A DNA stretch of 64,000 nucleotides from assembly GCF_014207595.1 (NCBI RefSeq), contig NZ_JACHGY010000001.1, forward strand, positions 930,001 through 994,000, read 5' to 3'. Under the pieces are notes generated by a model. The model saw only the letters and a program-made list of their open reading frames with translations. It was not told the DNA's origin and did no database searches. Position numbers and translations under genes: made by a program. Below are positions 45,147 to 54,264 of the stretch, piece by piece. Position 1 is the first letter of the stretch; each line of letters begins with the position of its first letter. This DNA is from Algisphaera agarilytica (GTDB lineage: Bacteria > Planctomycetota > Phycisphaerae > Phycisphaerales > Phycisphaeraceae).

Positions 45147-46598
45147 ATGGATCTCAACGGCTACTCCACCACCGGCTTCTACGACGAACTCATCACCGAC
45201 GCCGGCCAACCCCGCCCCGCGGCCATCCCCCTCATGGACCGCCTGTTCGAACTCGAACAGGGCGAGATCCAGCAACGCCAACGCGCCGCCGAGCGCGCCC
45301 TCTTCGAGTCCGGCACCACGTTCAACGTCTACCACGAAGAGCAAGCCACCGAACGCATCATCCCCTTCGACGTCGTGCCCCGCATCATCGAATCCGATGT
45401 CTGGGACCGCGTCGAAGAAGGTCTGAAGCAGCGCATCCAGGCGCTCAACCACTTCCTCACCGACATCTACGGCCCGCAGCACATCCTGCAGGACGGCACG
45501 ATCCCGCGTGAATACGTCGACCTCGATAACCCGACGTTTCAGAAGTGCATGACGCTGCACCCGCCGCGCGGCGTGTGGTGCCACATCAGCGGCATCGACC
45601 TGGTCCGCACCGACGGCGATGAGTTCTACGTGCTCGAAGACAACCTGCGTTGCCCGTCGGGCGTGTCGTACGTGTTGGAAAACCGCCGGGTCTTGAAACA
45701 GACGTTCCCGCGTGTGTTCGGCAGCCTGCCGATCCGGTCGGTGGACGACTACGCCGAGAAGCTGTTGGCGACGCTGGAGCACCTCGCGCCGCGGGGGATC
45801 GATCGCCCGCAGACCGTGGTGATGACGCCGGGCATCTACAACTCGGCCTACTTCGAACACTCCTACCTCGCCCAGCAGATGGGCGTGCCCCTGGTCGAAG
45901 GCAGCGACCTGATCGTGCACGACGGGTTCGTCAAGATGAAGACGACCCAGGGCCTGCAGCGCGTGGACGTCATCTACCGCCGGATCGACGACGACTTCAT
46001 CGACCCGGGCTGCTTCAACCCCGACTCGGCCCTGGGCGTCCGTGGCATCATGGACGTGTACCGCAGCGGCCGGGTCGCCTTGGCCAACGCCCCGGGCGCG
46101 GGCATCGCCGACAACAAGGTGATCTACGCGTTCGTGCCGAAGATGATCGAGTACTACCTCGACCAGGAGCCGATCCTGCCCAACGTCGAGACGTTCCTCT
46201 GCGGGCGTGAAGCAGACTGCACGTATGTGCTGGACAACCTCGACCAACTCGTGGTCAAGCCCGCCAACGAAGCAGGAGGCAAGGGCATCATGGTCGGCCC
46301 CCACGCCAGCCAGGCCGAGCGCGACGCGTACGCCGAGGTCATCGCCAAGGACCCGCGCGGCTACATCGCCCAGCCGACGCTGTCGCTGTCACGGGTACCC
46401 ACGGTCGTGGACGAACAACTTGAGGGCCGACACGTCGACCTCCGGCCCTACATCCTCTACGGCAAAGACATCCACGTGCTGCCCGGCGGCCTGACCCGCG
46501 TGGCCCTCCGCAAGAACTCCCTGGTCGTGAACTCGTCCCAGGGCGGCGGCACGAAGGACACCTGGGTCTTGGCCCAGAATGGACATGCAACCGAATAA
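45147..46598 (+). CDS. Circularly permuted ATP-grasp protein (COG2308)
   Basis: About 483 residues. It belongs to the DUF404/DUF407-type circularly permuted ATP-grasp family, thought to form amide/peptide bonds by ATP-driven carboxylate activation. Landmarks: SGTTFNVYHEEQATERIIPF, FYVLEDNLRCPSGVSYVLEN, VTPGIYNSAYFEHSYL-like core, VVKPANEAGGKGIMVGP, and a final YILYGKDIHVLPGGLTRVAL. The ATG at 45147 is used because the frame upstream overlaps the putative sigma-54 promoter transcript and has no family match. It is followed within 160 bases by alpha-E and transglutaminase genes. Substrates are unknown; cytoplasmic. Confidence 0.9.
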   Translation: MDLNGYSTTGFYDELITDAGQPRPAAIPLMDRLFELEQGEIQQRQRAAERALFESGTTFNVYHEEQATERIIPFDVVPRIIESDVWDRVEEGLKQRIQALNHFLTDIYGPQHILQDGTIPREYVDLDNPTFQKCMTLHPPRGVWCHISGIDLVRTDGDEFYVLEDNLRCPSGVSYVLENRRVLKQTFPRVFGSLPIRSVDDYAEKLLATLEHLAPRGIDRPQTVVMTPGIYNSAYFEHSYLAQQMGVPLVEGSDLIVHDGFVKMKTTQGLQRVDVIYRRIDDDFIDPGCFNPDSALGVRGIMDVYRSGRVALANAPGAGIADNKVIYAFVPKMIEYYLDQEPILPNVETFLCGREADCTYVLDNLDQLVVKPANEAGGKGIMVGPHASQAERDAYAEVIAKDPRGYIAQPTLSLSRVPTVVDEQLEGRHVDLRPYILYGKDIHVLPGGLTRVALRKNSLVVNSSQGGGTKDTWVLAQNGHATE

Positions 46599-46599
46599 A

Positions 46600-46625
46600 T
46601 TTAGCCCCGGGTCAATGCCCCGGGG
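46600..46625. repeat. CCCCGGGTCA palindrome copy 1
   Basis: The segment TTTAGCCCCGGGTCAATGCC and following GGGG bases form a palindrome directly after the ATP-grasp gene. Related copies in the opposite sense lie at 53823-53850 and 54217-54243. It can form a hairpin, so it may attenuate read-through to the alpha-E gene. Confidence 0.6.
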
Positions 46626-46720
46626 TGCCGCGGCATACGACGACACATGACACCAACACATTGAACACTGCAGCCAACGCCTCGATCGTAAACCGCCCCT
46701 CCTTCACCCCGATGTCCCAA

Positions 46721-46753
46721 CCTAGCGCCTAACGACTAATCCCTAGCGCCTAC
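46721..46753. repeat. TAGCGCC-type repeat arm
   Basis: Two CCTAGCGCCTA units flank CGACTAAT in a 33-base element just before the alpha-E gene start. Similar arms bracket the groES-groEL spacer at 50915-50947 and 51034-51065. Only one arm is present here. Confidence 0.55.
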
Positions 46754-46757
46754 AACA

Positions 46758-47750
46758 ATGCTTCTCTCACGTGTCGCCAACTCGATCTACTGGATGACCC
46801 GCTACATCGAGCGGGCCGAGAACATCGCGCGGTTCATCGATGTGAACCTGCAGCTCTCGCTGGACCAATTCACCCCCTCCAGCGACCCGTGGGGACCGCT
46901 CATCGACGTCACCGGCGACCGCGCCGCGTTCGACGAGCTCTACGACTCGACCACCCGCGCCAACGTGATGCGGTTCCTCACGCTCGACCGCCGGTACCCC
47001 AACTCGATCGCCAACTGCATCGCCCTGGCCCGGGACAACGCCCGCACCATCCGCGACATCATCACCTCCGAGATGTGGCAGCAGATCAACGCGATGCACA
47101 TCACCGTGAAACGCGCCGCGGACGACGTGATCCGCGAGGATCGGCCAGTCGACTTCTACCGCGCGGTCAAAGAAGGCTGCCTGCTCTTCTCGGCCAACAC
47201 CGACGCGACCATGAGCCACAACGAAGGCTTTGAGTTCTGCAAGCTCGGCCGCATGCTCGAGCGGGCCGACAAGACCTCGCGCGTCATGGACGTGAAATAC
47301 TTCCTGCTGCTGCCCGACGCCGAGGACGTCGGCGGGGCGCTCGACACCGTCCAGTGGGCGGCGCTGCTGCGTTCGGTCGGCGCTTTGGAGATGTACCGCC
47401 AGGTGCACGGCGTCATCACGCCGGGCAACGTCGCGGCGTTTCTCATCCTCGATCGGCAGTTCCCCCGCTCGCTGACCCATTGCCTCGAACAGGCCCAGGG
47501 CGCACTCGTCCACATCACCGGGCCCCACAACGGCCACAGCACCGCGGTGCAACGCTGCGTCGGCCGGCTGCGCAGCCAGTTGCAGTTCAGCCAGATCGAC
47601 GAGATCATCGACTTTGGTCTGCACGAATACATCGACGACACGCAGACCCAGCTCAACAAGATCGACGAAGCGATCGACAAAGCCTTCTTCCGTTTCACGC
47701 CGCCTGCCGAGGACATCTTCGCCCAGCAATCGGCCCAGATGCAGCAGTAG
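46758..47750 (+). CDS. Alpha-E domain protein (DUF403, COG2307)
   Basis: About 330 residues, almost entirely alpha-helical. The N-terminus LLSRVANSIYWMTRYIERAE and the segment LTLDRRYPNSIANCIALARD are characteristic of the alpha-E family, and VMDVKYFLLLP and LLRSVGALEMYRQVHGVITP follow. These proteins accompany the circularly permuted ATP-grasp genes and are proposed to work with them in peptide ligation or modification; they have no assigned catalytic residues. The start ATG at 46758 is conserved-looking. It is immediately followed (8 bases) by the transglutaminase gene. Confidence 0.9.
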   Translation: MLLSRVANSIYWMTRYIERAENIARFIDVNLQLSLDQFTPSSDPWGPLIDVTGDRAAFDELYDSTTRANVMRFLTLDRRYPNSIANCIALARDNARTIRDIITSEMWQQINAMHITVKRAADDVIREDRPVDFYRAVKEGCLLFSANTDATMSHNEGFEFCKLGRMLERADKTSRVMDVKYFLLLPDAEDVGGALDTVQWAALLRSVGALEMYRQVHGVITPGNVAAFLILDRQFPRSLTHCLEQAQGALVHITGPHNGHSTAVQRCVGRLRSQLQFSQIDEIIDFGLHEYIDDTQTQLNKIDEAIDKAFFRFTPPAEDIFAQQSAQMQQ

Positions 47751-47757
47751 CCCCCCC

Positions 47758-48744
47758 ATGACAACACCCGTCCCCCCGATCGAACCCGGCGACCTCGCTT
47801 CGCCCGGTGCGTCCATCCCCGGCTCTCCCCCCGACACCAGCCCCGCGATCCGCCGATACCGCATCACCCACGAAACGCGCTTCCAGTACTCCGCCCCCGT
47901 TAGCCTCGACCAGACCGTGCTCCGCCTCCAGCCCCGCACCAGCGTGCTCCAGCACCTGCGCGACTTCACGATGACCGTCGACCCCAAACCGGCGCGGCAC
48001 ACCCACGGCATCGACCTGCACGGCAACATCCGCCACTGGCTCTGGTTCGACCAGCAACACTCCGACCTCACCATCACCACCGAGTCCACCGTCGACTGCC
48101 TGCTGCACGACCCGTTCGATTACATCATCGTCGACCAGGGCGCGACCAAGCTGCCCGCCCGCTACGCCGAGCCGGTCAAGAGCGCCGCGGCCCACTACCG
48201 CCAGCGCGACGGCCTGCACCCCACTGTCGACGCGATGGCCCGCGAGATCATGCACCAGTCCGATCGGCAGACGGTCATCTTCCTGGGCAACCTCGCAGCG
48301 CACCTGCAGCGCACGATCCGTCAGGTGTTGCGCTACGAAGGCGAACCCTACTCCCCCATCGAAACGCTCGAGCGTGGCGAAGGCGCCTGCCGTGACTCGG
48401 CGGTATTGTTCATGGACGCCTGCCGATCCGTGGGATTAGCGGCGCGGTTTGTTTCGGGCTACGCCTGGGATGCGCAGCAGCAGGACCAGCGCGAGCTGCA
48501 CGCCTGGGCCGAGGTGTACCTCCCCGGCGCGGGCTGGCGGGGCTACGACCCCACGACCGGGCTGGCGTGCGCCAACCGCCACATCGCCGTCGCCGCCTCG
48601 CCCACCCCCGGCTACGCCGCGCCGACCACCGGCACGTTCACCGGCCCGAAAGTCGATTCCTCGCTGGACTACAACATCCACATGACCGTCGAAGAACGCG
48701 CCGCCAACGAGACGCCCGAAGGCGCGACCTTCGCCTGGCCCTAA
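47758..48744 (+). CDS. Transglutaminase-like protease/transferase (COG1305 type)
   Basis: About 328 residues. An N-terminal Bact_transglu_N domain (YRITHETRFQYSAPVSLDQT) precedes the papain-like transglutaminase domain. The catalytic cysteine is in GEGACRDSAVLFMDACRSVG, the histidine in ELHAWAEVYLPG, and the aspartate in GYDPTTGLACANRHIAVA. In this cluster the enzyme is predicted to cleave or trim products of the ATP-grasp ligase. The proline-rich N-terminal 30 residues precede the first domain and could be flexible. It lies eight bases from the alpha-E gene, as one transcription unit with it. Confidence 0.9.
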   Translation: MTTPVPPIEPGDLASPGASIPGSPPDTSPAIRRYRITHETRFQYSAPVSLDQTVLRLQPRTSVLQHLRDFTMTVDPKPARHTHGIDLHGNIRHWLWFDQQHSDLTITTESTVDCLLHDPFDYIIVDQGATKLPARYAEPVKSAAAHYRQRDGLHPTVDAMAREIMHQSDRQTVIFLGNLAAHLQRTIRQVLRYEGEPYSPIETLERGEGACRDSAVLFMDACRSVGLAARFVSGYAWDAQQQDQRELHAWAEVYLPGAGWRGYDPTTGLACANRHIAVAASPTPGYAAPTTGTFTGPKVDSSLDYNIHMTVEERAANETPEGATFAWP

Positions 48745-48786
48745 ATCACGGTTACGTTTTACGAATTTACGTGATAAAGTACTTTA

Positions 48787-49803
48787 ATGAAGACGACTTC
48801 CACGTCCCCCGGCCGGCTCTCTGCCGGGCAACGCCTGCACCCCCTGCCCCGCCACGCCAAGTTCATTGATGAGGGGTTCTACATCTGGGGCGCTTCGGTC
48901 GTGCGCACCGACGACGGCACGTACCACATGCTCTACGCCCGCTGGCGACGCGAACTCGGCCACGACGCCTGGGTCACCGATTCGGAAATCGCCTACGCCA
49001 CCGCCGACAACCCGCTCGGGCCCTACACCCACCAACACGTCGCCCTGCCCCCGCGCGGCGACGGCCACTGGGACGGACTCTGCACGCACAACCCCACCGT
49101 CTGCGAATTCAACGGCAAGTACTACCTCTACCACATGGGCACCCACGGCCAAGACCTGCCCGATCCACAACAAAAGTACTGGGATTTCCGCAACAACCAG
49201 CGCATCGGCGTCGCCGTCGCCGACCATCCTGCGGGGCCCTGGGAGCGCTTCGATGAGCCGCTGATCGAGTGCCACCCCGGGCAACACGCCGGGGTGTGTT
49301 GCGCTAACCCCAGCGTGGTACAGCGGCCAGATGGCAAGTTCCTGATGATCTACAAAGCCGTCGGCGACCAAAACCCCGCGCCCAAGTTCGGCCCGGTCGT
49401 CCACGTCGCTGCAATCGCTGACGCGCCCACCGGCCCATTCATCACGCTGCCCAAAGCGATCTTTACCGTGCCGGGCGTGGACTTCCCCGCGGAGGACCCG
49501 TTCGTGTGGGTCCAGGACGGCAGCTACCACGCCATCGTGAAGGACATGAACGGCTCGTTCACGCCCCACGGCATGTCGCTGGTCGCCTTCACCTCGCCCG
49601 ACGGCCTGGACTGGTCCCCCGCCGAGGAGCCCTTCATCACCACGCCCCAGGTCGCCTGGAACGACGGCGAGGTGCAGCCCCTCGACCACCTCGAACGCCC
49701 CCAGATCTACCTCGAAGACGGCCAACCCAAAGTCCTGTTCTGTGCCGCCGACACGGGAGCCGAGCGGTCCCACAGCTTCAATCTGCACATCCCGCTGGGG
49801 TGA
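48787..49803 (+). CDS. GH43-like glycoside hydrolase
   Basis: About 338 residues. It reads like a five-bladed beta-propeller glycosidase: FIDEGFYIWGASVVRTDDGT, MLYARWRRELGHDAWV, LCTHNPTVCEFNGKYYLYH, CANPSVVQRPDGKFLMIYKA and FPAEDPFVWVQDGSYHAIV; the acidic residues of such enzymes would lie in these blade segments. No signal peptide is present. The preceding 42 bases are AT-rich with three TTACG words, possibly a separate promoter, so it may not be part of the transglutaminase unit. Family assignment is approximate (GH43/GH117-like); the substrate is unknown. Confidence 0.78.
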   Translation: MKTTSTSPGRLSAGQRLHPLPRHAKFIDEGFYIWGASVVRTDDGTYHMLYARWRRELGHDAWVTDSEIAYATADNPLGPYTHQHVALPPRGDGHWDGLCTHNPTVCEFNGKYYLYHMGTHGQDLPDPQQKYWDFRNNQRIGVAVADHPAGPWERFDEPLIECHPGQHAGVCCANPSVVQRPDGKFLMIYKAVGDQNPAPKFGPVVHVAAIADAPTGPFITLPKAIFTVPGVDFPAEDPFVWVQDGSYHAIVKDMNGSFTPHGMSLVAFTSPDGLDWSPAEEPFITTPQVAWNDGEVQPLDHLERPQIYLEDGQPKVLFCAADTGAERSHSFNLHIPLG

Positions 49804-50003
49804 TCCCGCCCCGCGATCCGCCGCCCGGGCTATGCCATTTCGACACCCGCGCCCGCCGCCGCCGAGCCACCCGGCAGCCGAGAGCGGTTTTTCGGGCCCA
49901 CAAGCTTGCCCAATATTTAACGTAAGTCCTGAAAAATCAATAGCCTGATCGATTTCCCCCACCCCTGTCTCCGGCACACCGCTTGCATCTTTCCTGGCAC
50001 ATT

Positions 50004-50546
50004 ATGGTGAACGTGCGCCCACCCATCCCGCCTGCCGACCCCGATGCCGGCTTCAAACCGCAGCCCGGTGGGCGGTTCAATGTCCTGCTCACCGAGGACC
50101 GGGCCCGCCCCGTCGAGCACTGGACCCGGCAGTTCCCCCGGCTGATGAAGCCCCTGGGCGTCGAGGCCCACCTCGCCACCTCCGCCAAGCAGGCCCTCGA
50201 GCTCACCGAACGCATCCGCTTCCACGCCGCGTTCGTCGACCTCGCCACCCCCAAAGACACCACCCCCTCTGCCACCCCCGCGGCCCAGTCCGACGGCGGG
50301 CTCTGGCTGCTCGAAGTCCTGCAACGCAAGCCTGACCACCCGCCGGTGGTGGTGATCAACAGCCGAGCGACCCAGCAGCAGGCCGCGCGTCTGCTCAACG
50401 ATGCCCTGCGCCTCGGCGCGTTCTCCGTGGTCAACCGCCCGGACAACCTCGCGCCCCTCCTCAACGTCATCCAACGCCTGCTCAACCGCCACCACCAAGG
50501 CCAATGGCCCGCCCCCGGAAGCAACAACACTCAACCCCCCGCTTAA
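50004..50546 (+). CDS. Receiver-like (CheY-fold) protein
   Basis: About 180 residues. The middle resembles a response-regulator receiver: FNVLLTEDRARPVEHWTRQF with acidic residues at strand 1, AAFVDLATPKD where the phospho-acceptor aspartate would sit, and VVVINSRATQQQAARL with a serine at the conserved Thr/Ser position. It lacks an output domain, and the linker after the aspartate has a proline- and threonine-rich insertion. The N-terminal PIPPADPDAGFKPQPGG is disordered. It stands in front of groES, separated by a strong hairpin. Histidine kinase partner unknown. Confidence 0.68.
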   Translation: MVNVRPPIPPADPDAGFKPQPGGRFNVLLTEDRARPVEHWTRQFPRLMKPLGVEAHLATSAKQALELTERIRFHAAFVDLATPKDTTPSATPAAQSDGGLWLLEVLQRKPDHPPVVVINSRATQQQAARLLNDALRLGAFSVVNRPDNLAPLLNVIQRLLNRHHQGQWPAPGSNNTQPPA

Positions 50547-50551
50547 CCCCG

Positions 50552-50575
50552 GCGTGCGGACTTCAGTCCGCATGC
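50552..50575. terminator. Cruciform-like hairpin before groES
   Basis: An 11-base stem (GCGTGCGGACT / AGTCCGCATGC, one G-T pair) with a two-base loop, just after the receiver gene. It has no T-run, and its form is like dispersed planctomycete palindromes. It may terminate the upstream transcript. No CIRCE element is seen ahead of groES. Confidence 0.45.
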
Positions 50576-50622
50576 CCCCGACCTCTTTTAACTTTCAACC
50601 CTTTTTACGGAGTCTCAGTGTT

Positions 50623-50910
50623 ATGAAAATCAAACCCCTCGGCGACAAGATCATCGTCCAGCGTCTCGAAGCCGAAGAAAAAACCGCTTCGGGCATCTTC
50701 CTCCCCGAAGGCGCTAAAGAAAAGCCCCAGCAAGCCAAAGTCATCCGCGTCGGCACCGGCAAGACCCTCGACAACGGCACCGTCACCGACTTCCAAGTCA
50801 AAGAAGGCGACACCATCATCCTCGGCAAATGGGGCGGCACCGAAATCAAAGTCGACGGCCAAGACTACATCGTCATGGGCGAAGACGAAGTCCTCGCCAT
50901 CGTGGAGTGA
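50623..50910 (+). CDS. groES: Co-chaperonin GroES
   Basis: About 95 residues, full-length. GroES caps GroEL and opens a folding chamber in the cytoplasm. The N-terminal MKIKPLGDKIIVQRLEAEEK and the mobile loop KTASGIFLPEGAKEKPQQAK are present, and the C-terminal half includes GDTIILGKWGGTEIKVDGQD. A GGAG lies about ten bases before the ATG at 50623. groEL follows after an unusually long 211-base spacer. Confidence 0.97.
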   Translation: MKIKPLGDKIIVQRLEAEEKTASGIFLPEGAKEKPQQAKVIRVGTGKTLDNGTVTDFQVKEGDTIILGKWGGTEIKVDGQDYIVMGEDEVLAIVE

Positions 50911-50914
50911 GTGG

Positions 50915-51065
50915 GTAGGCGCTAGTCGTTAGGGATTAGGCGCTAGGCTTCGTTGCCAACGCCACTCGGAAGCCCCATTCCGCGGCTCCTCACTCCCGCC
51001 ACACGACACGCCGATCTCCACCTCACCCCAAGGCCCTAGCGCCTAACCACGAGCGCCTAGCGCCT
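50915..51065. repeat. Inverted repeat in the groES-groEL spacer
   Basis: Left arm 50915-50947 (GTAGGCGCTAGTCGTTAGGG and onward) and right arm 51034-51065 (CCCTAGCGCCTAACCACGAG and onward) are imperfect reverse complements rich in TAGGCGCTAG words, 86 bases apart. The transcript could form a long hairpin between the two genes, which might reduce groEL relative to groES or process the message. A related arm is at 46721-46753. Confidence 0.65.
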
Positions 51066-51121
51066 CAAATTCTTATCCCCAAGGCCCACTCAAACGGCCC
51101 CAAACCGAAAGCAACTAACAA

Positions 51122-52741
<1,620 letters not shown>

Positions 52742-52769
52742 CCCCCCCCGTCTGAACCAACACCCCCTC

Positions 52770-52805
52770 AACACGGCCGGGTTAACGCCCGCCCGTGTTC
52801 TTCCC
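52770..52805 (+). terminator. Terminator after groEL
   Basis: A 12-base stem (arms 52770-52781 and 52788-52799, one mismatch) with a six-base loop TTAACG is followed by CTTCCCTT. It ends the groESL message and separates it from the SIR2-like gene. Confidence 0.7.
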
Positions 52806-52837
52806 TTCAAAATACTTATTCCGAAGACTAGTACTTT

Positions 52838-53836
52838 ATGCCACACACCGAGGCCACAATCCTTATTGGGAATGGGCTTGGTATGGCTTTGGATTCCCAT
52901 TACCTCAACCTATCTACTGCACTCAATGCCGCTTGGAACTCTAGTGGAGATGGATCGTTATCTGCAAAAGACAAAACTAGAGTTATTCAATGCCTGCCGA
53001 CAGATGACGCTAGCGATGCGCCGAAACAAGAAGCTGAACTCCATATCTTGCAACAAGTCATCACTGCTTGCGACCTAATAAACAGTATTGGTGAAGGGGA
53101 GATTCATTGGCTATCAAATGGGGGGCAGAAGTTTCCAAGAGCTGTTCGTCGATACTTCGGACTTGCGGCTTCACACTTCCACAACTACGACGAAGAGCTA
53201 CCCGAAGATTTCACAAACAGTCTGTGCGAATTTATTAAGAAAACCCAATCGCATGTCGCAACCCTGAATTACGACAATTTACTCTATCGCCCCTTTGTAT
53301 CCCAAGATATATGCAAGGGATACAATGGTTCTCTCGTGGATGGATTCCATCGATCCGGGTTTTCCGAATCAAATCTGAAACGGACTTACAGCAATTTCGG
53401 CTGGTACCTTCACTTACATGGATCGCCACTTTTTAAGGAAAACAGCTCTGGTGTTATCGAAAAAATCCAACTTAGTGGTTTGCAATCCACCCATTCTGAA
53501 CGAAAACACCTCATCTTGACGCATCACGACTACAAGTTGGAAATCCTAAAAAGCAGTAGCATCCTCAGCGCATACTGGAAATATTTCCGACTCGCTATGA
53601 AGGAATCAAAGCGATTAATTATTTTTGGTTACTCTGGCACTGATACTCATGTGAATCGAAGAATCCGACTGCGATTGCAGCGACAGAAACTAAGAGTTGA
53701 AGTAATCGAGTGGAGCGGTATTGGGGAGCACAACAGTAGGATGAAATACTGGAAAGAAGCTCTCGGCAAGATTGACCGTCTAACTCATCTCGACAATATC
53801 CTTGATTATAATTTTGACTCTACCCCGGGTCATTGA
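52838..53836 (+). CDS. SIR2-like protein, AT-rich, candidate NAD-consuming defence effector
   Basis: About 332 residues. The order fits SIR2-like (SIR2_2) proteins: ILIGNGLGMALDSHY near the N-terminus, ATLNYDNLLYRPF in which the asparagine sits at the catalytic position, YLHLHGSPLFKEN with the candidate catalytic histidine, and RLIIFGYSGTDTHVNRRIRL near residue 265. SIR2-like proteins of this kind consume NAD+ in several phage-defence systems, so that role is likely but unproven here. Base composition and codon use are much more AT-rich than all neighbours, indicating transfer. The final codons run into a palindrome copy (53823-53850). No partner gene is beside it. Confidence 0.75.
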   Translation: MPHTEATILIGNGLGMALDSHYLNLSTALNAAWNSSGDGSLSAKDKTRVIQCLPTDDASDAPKQEAELHILQQVITACDLINSIGEGEIHWLSNGGQKFPRAVRRYFGLAASHFHNYDEELPEDFTNSLCEFIKKTQSHVATLNYDNLLYRPFVSQDICKGYNGSLVDGFHRSGFSESNLKRTYSNFGWYLHLHGSPLFKENSSGVIEKIQLSGLQSTHSERKHLILTHHDYKLEILKSSSILSAYWKYFRLAMKESKRLIIFGYSGTDTHVNRRIRLRLQRQKLRVEVIEWSGIGEHNSRMKYWKEALGKIDRLTHLDNILDYNFDSTPGH

Positions 53837-53850
53837 CCCGGGGCTAAAGT
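53823..53850. repeat. CCCCGGGTCA palindrome copy 2
   Basis: CCCCGGGTCATTGACCCGGG with adjacent GGCTAAAGT forms a near-perfect palindrome containing the SIR2-like gene stop codon. A same-strand copy at 54217-54243 brackets the REP-associated transposase remnant. Confidence 0.7.
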
Positions 53851-53872
53851 TTTGATTCATGTATTTCGGGAA

Positions 53873-54045
53873 ATGGTCATGCGAAAGACGCTCGGGGTGA
53901 TGATCACGTGTACGACCTACGGGATGTGGCTGCGTGGAGATCGACTTCCGGGGGCGGGGCTGGGTGGACGACGGCAAAATCCTGCCGGCCCACGCGGAAC
54001 TCGAAGATGCCGACCGGGCGGCGATGAAACATTCGGCCTGGGGGT
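53873..54045 (+). pseudogene. REP-associated tyrosine transposase (Y1_Tnp) remnant
   Basis: Two overlapping frames hold adjacent pieces of a Y1 transposase N-terminus. Frame 1 from 53873 reads MVMRKTLGVMITCTTYGMWL then RGD; frame 2 reads RGRGWVDDGKILPAHAELED then ADRAAMKH. In intact proteins of this family the TYGTWLRGD and RGWVDD motifs are contiguous, so there is a frameshift near 53940. The protein is also cut off after about 60 residues, before the catalytic tyrosine. It lies between two direct copies of the CCCCGGGTCA palindrome and next to a GGGAGAGGG-type repeat, as expected for a RAYT relic. Confidence 0.72.
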
Positions 54046-54053
54046 TGGCGGTC

Positions 54054-54180
54054 TTACCCCCTCTCCCTCCGGGAGAGGGCTGGGGTGAGGGCGGGTTGGT
54101 GATCTTGTGCGCGGGGCGTGACACGGGTGGAGCGTGGGTGCCCTCACCCTAACCCTCTCCCGGGGGGAGAGGGGATCAAG
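54054..54180. repeat. 127-bp GGGAGAGGG-type inverted-repeat element, copy 1
   Basis: Arms ACCCCCTCTCCCTCCGGGAG and CTCTCCCGGGGGGAGAGGGG (with more bases) flank a GTGTGCG-like and GTGGA-containing loop. It matches 60729-60855, which is the same element in the opposite orientation and about the same length. It sits directly after the transposase remnant. The rest of this 428-base gap holds the flanking palindromes and no other gene. Confidence 0.75.
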
Positions 54181-54216
54181 GCATGCATCTGCGGAACGGG
54201 GTGGGTGCTTCCCCGC

Positions 54217-54243
54217 TCGGGGTCATTGACCCCGGGCTAAAGT
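54217..54243. repeat. CCCCGGGTCA palindrome copy 3
   Basis: TCGGGGTCATTGACCCCGGG followed by CTAAAGT, a same-strand copy of 53823-53850 about 394 bases away. The segment between the copies is the transposase remnant plus a repeat, so the two may be relics of a mobile or recombined unit. Confidence 0.7.
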
Positions 54244-54264
54244 GGGGGGCGAAGGAGATTCGCC

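Noticed and set aside
50540-50622. CIRCE-type operator upstream of groES
   Set aside because: No TTAGCACTC-N9-GAGTGCTAA pair; the hairpin present is a different palindrome.
53852-54088. 78-residue frame taken as a stand-alone gene
   Set aside because: It is better explained as one half of a frameshifted REP-associated transposase remnant running into a repeat.
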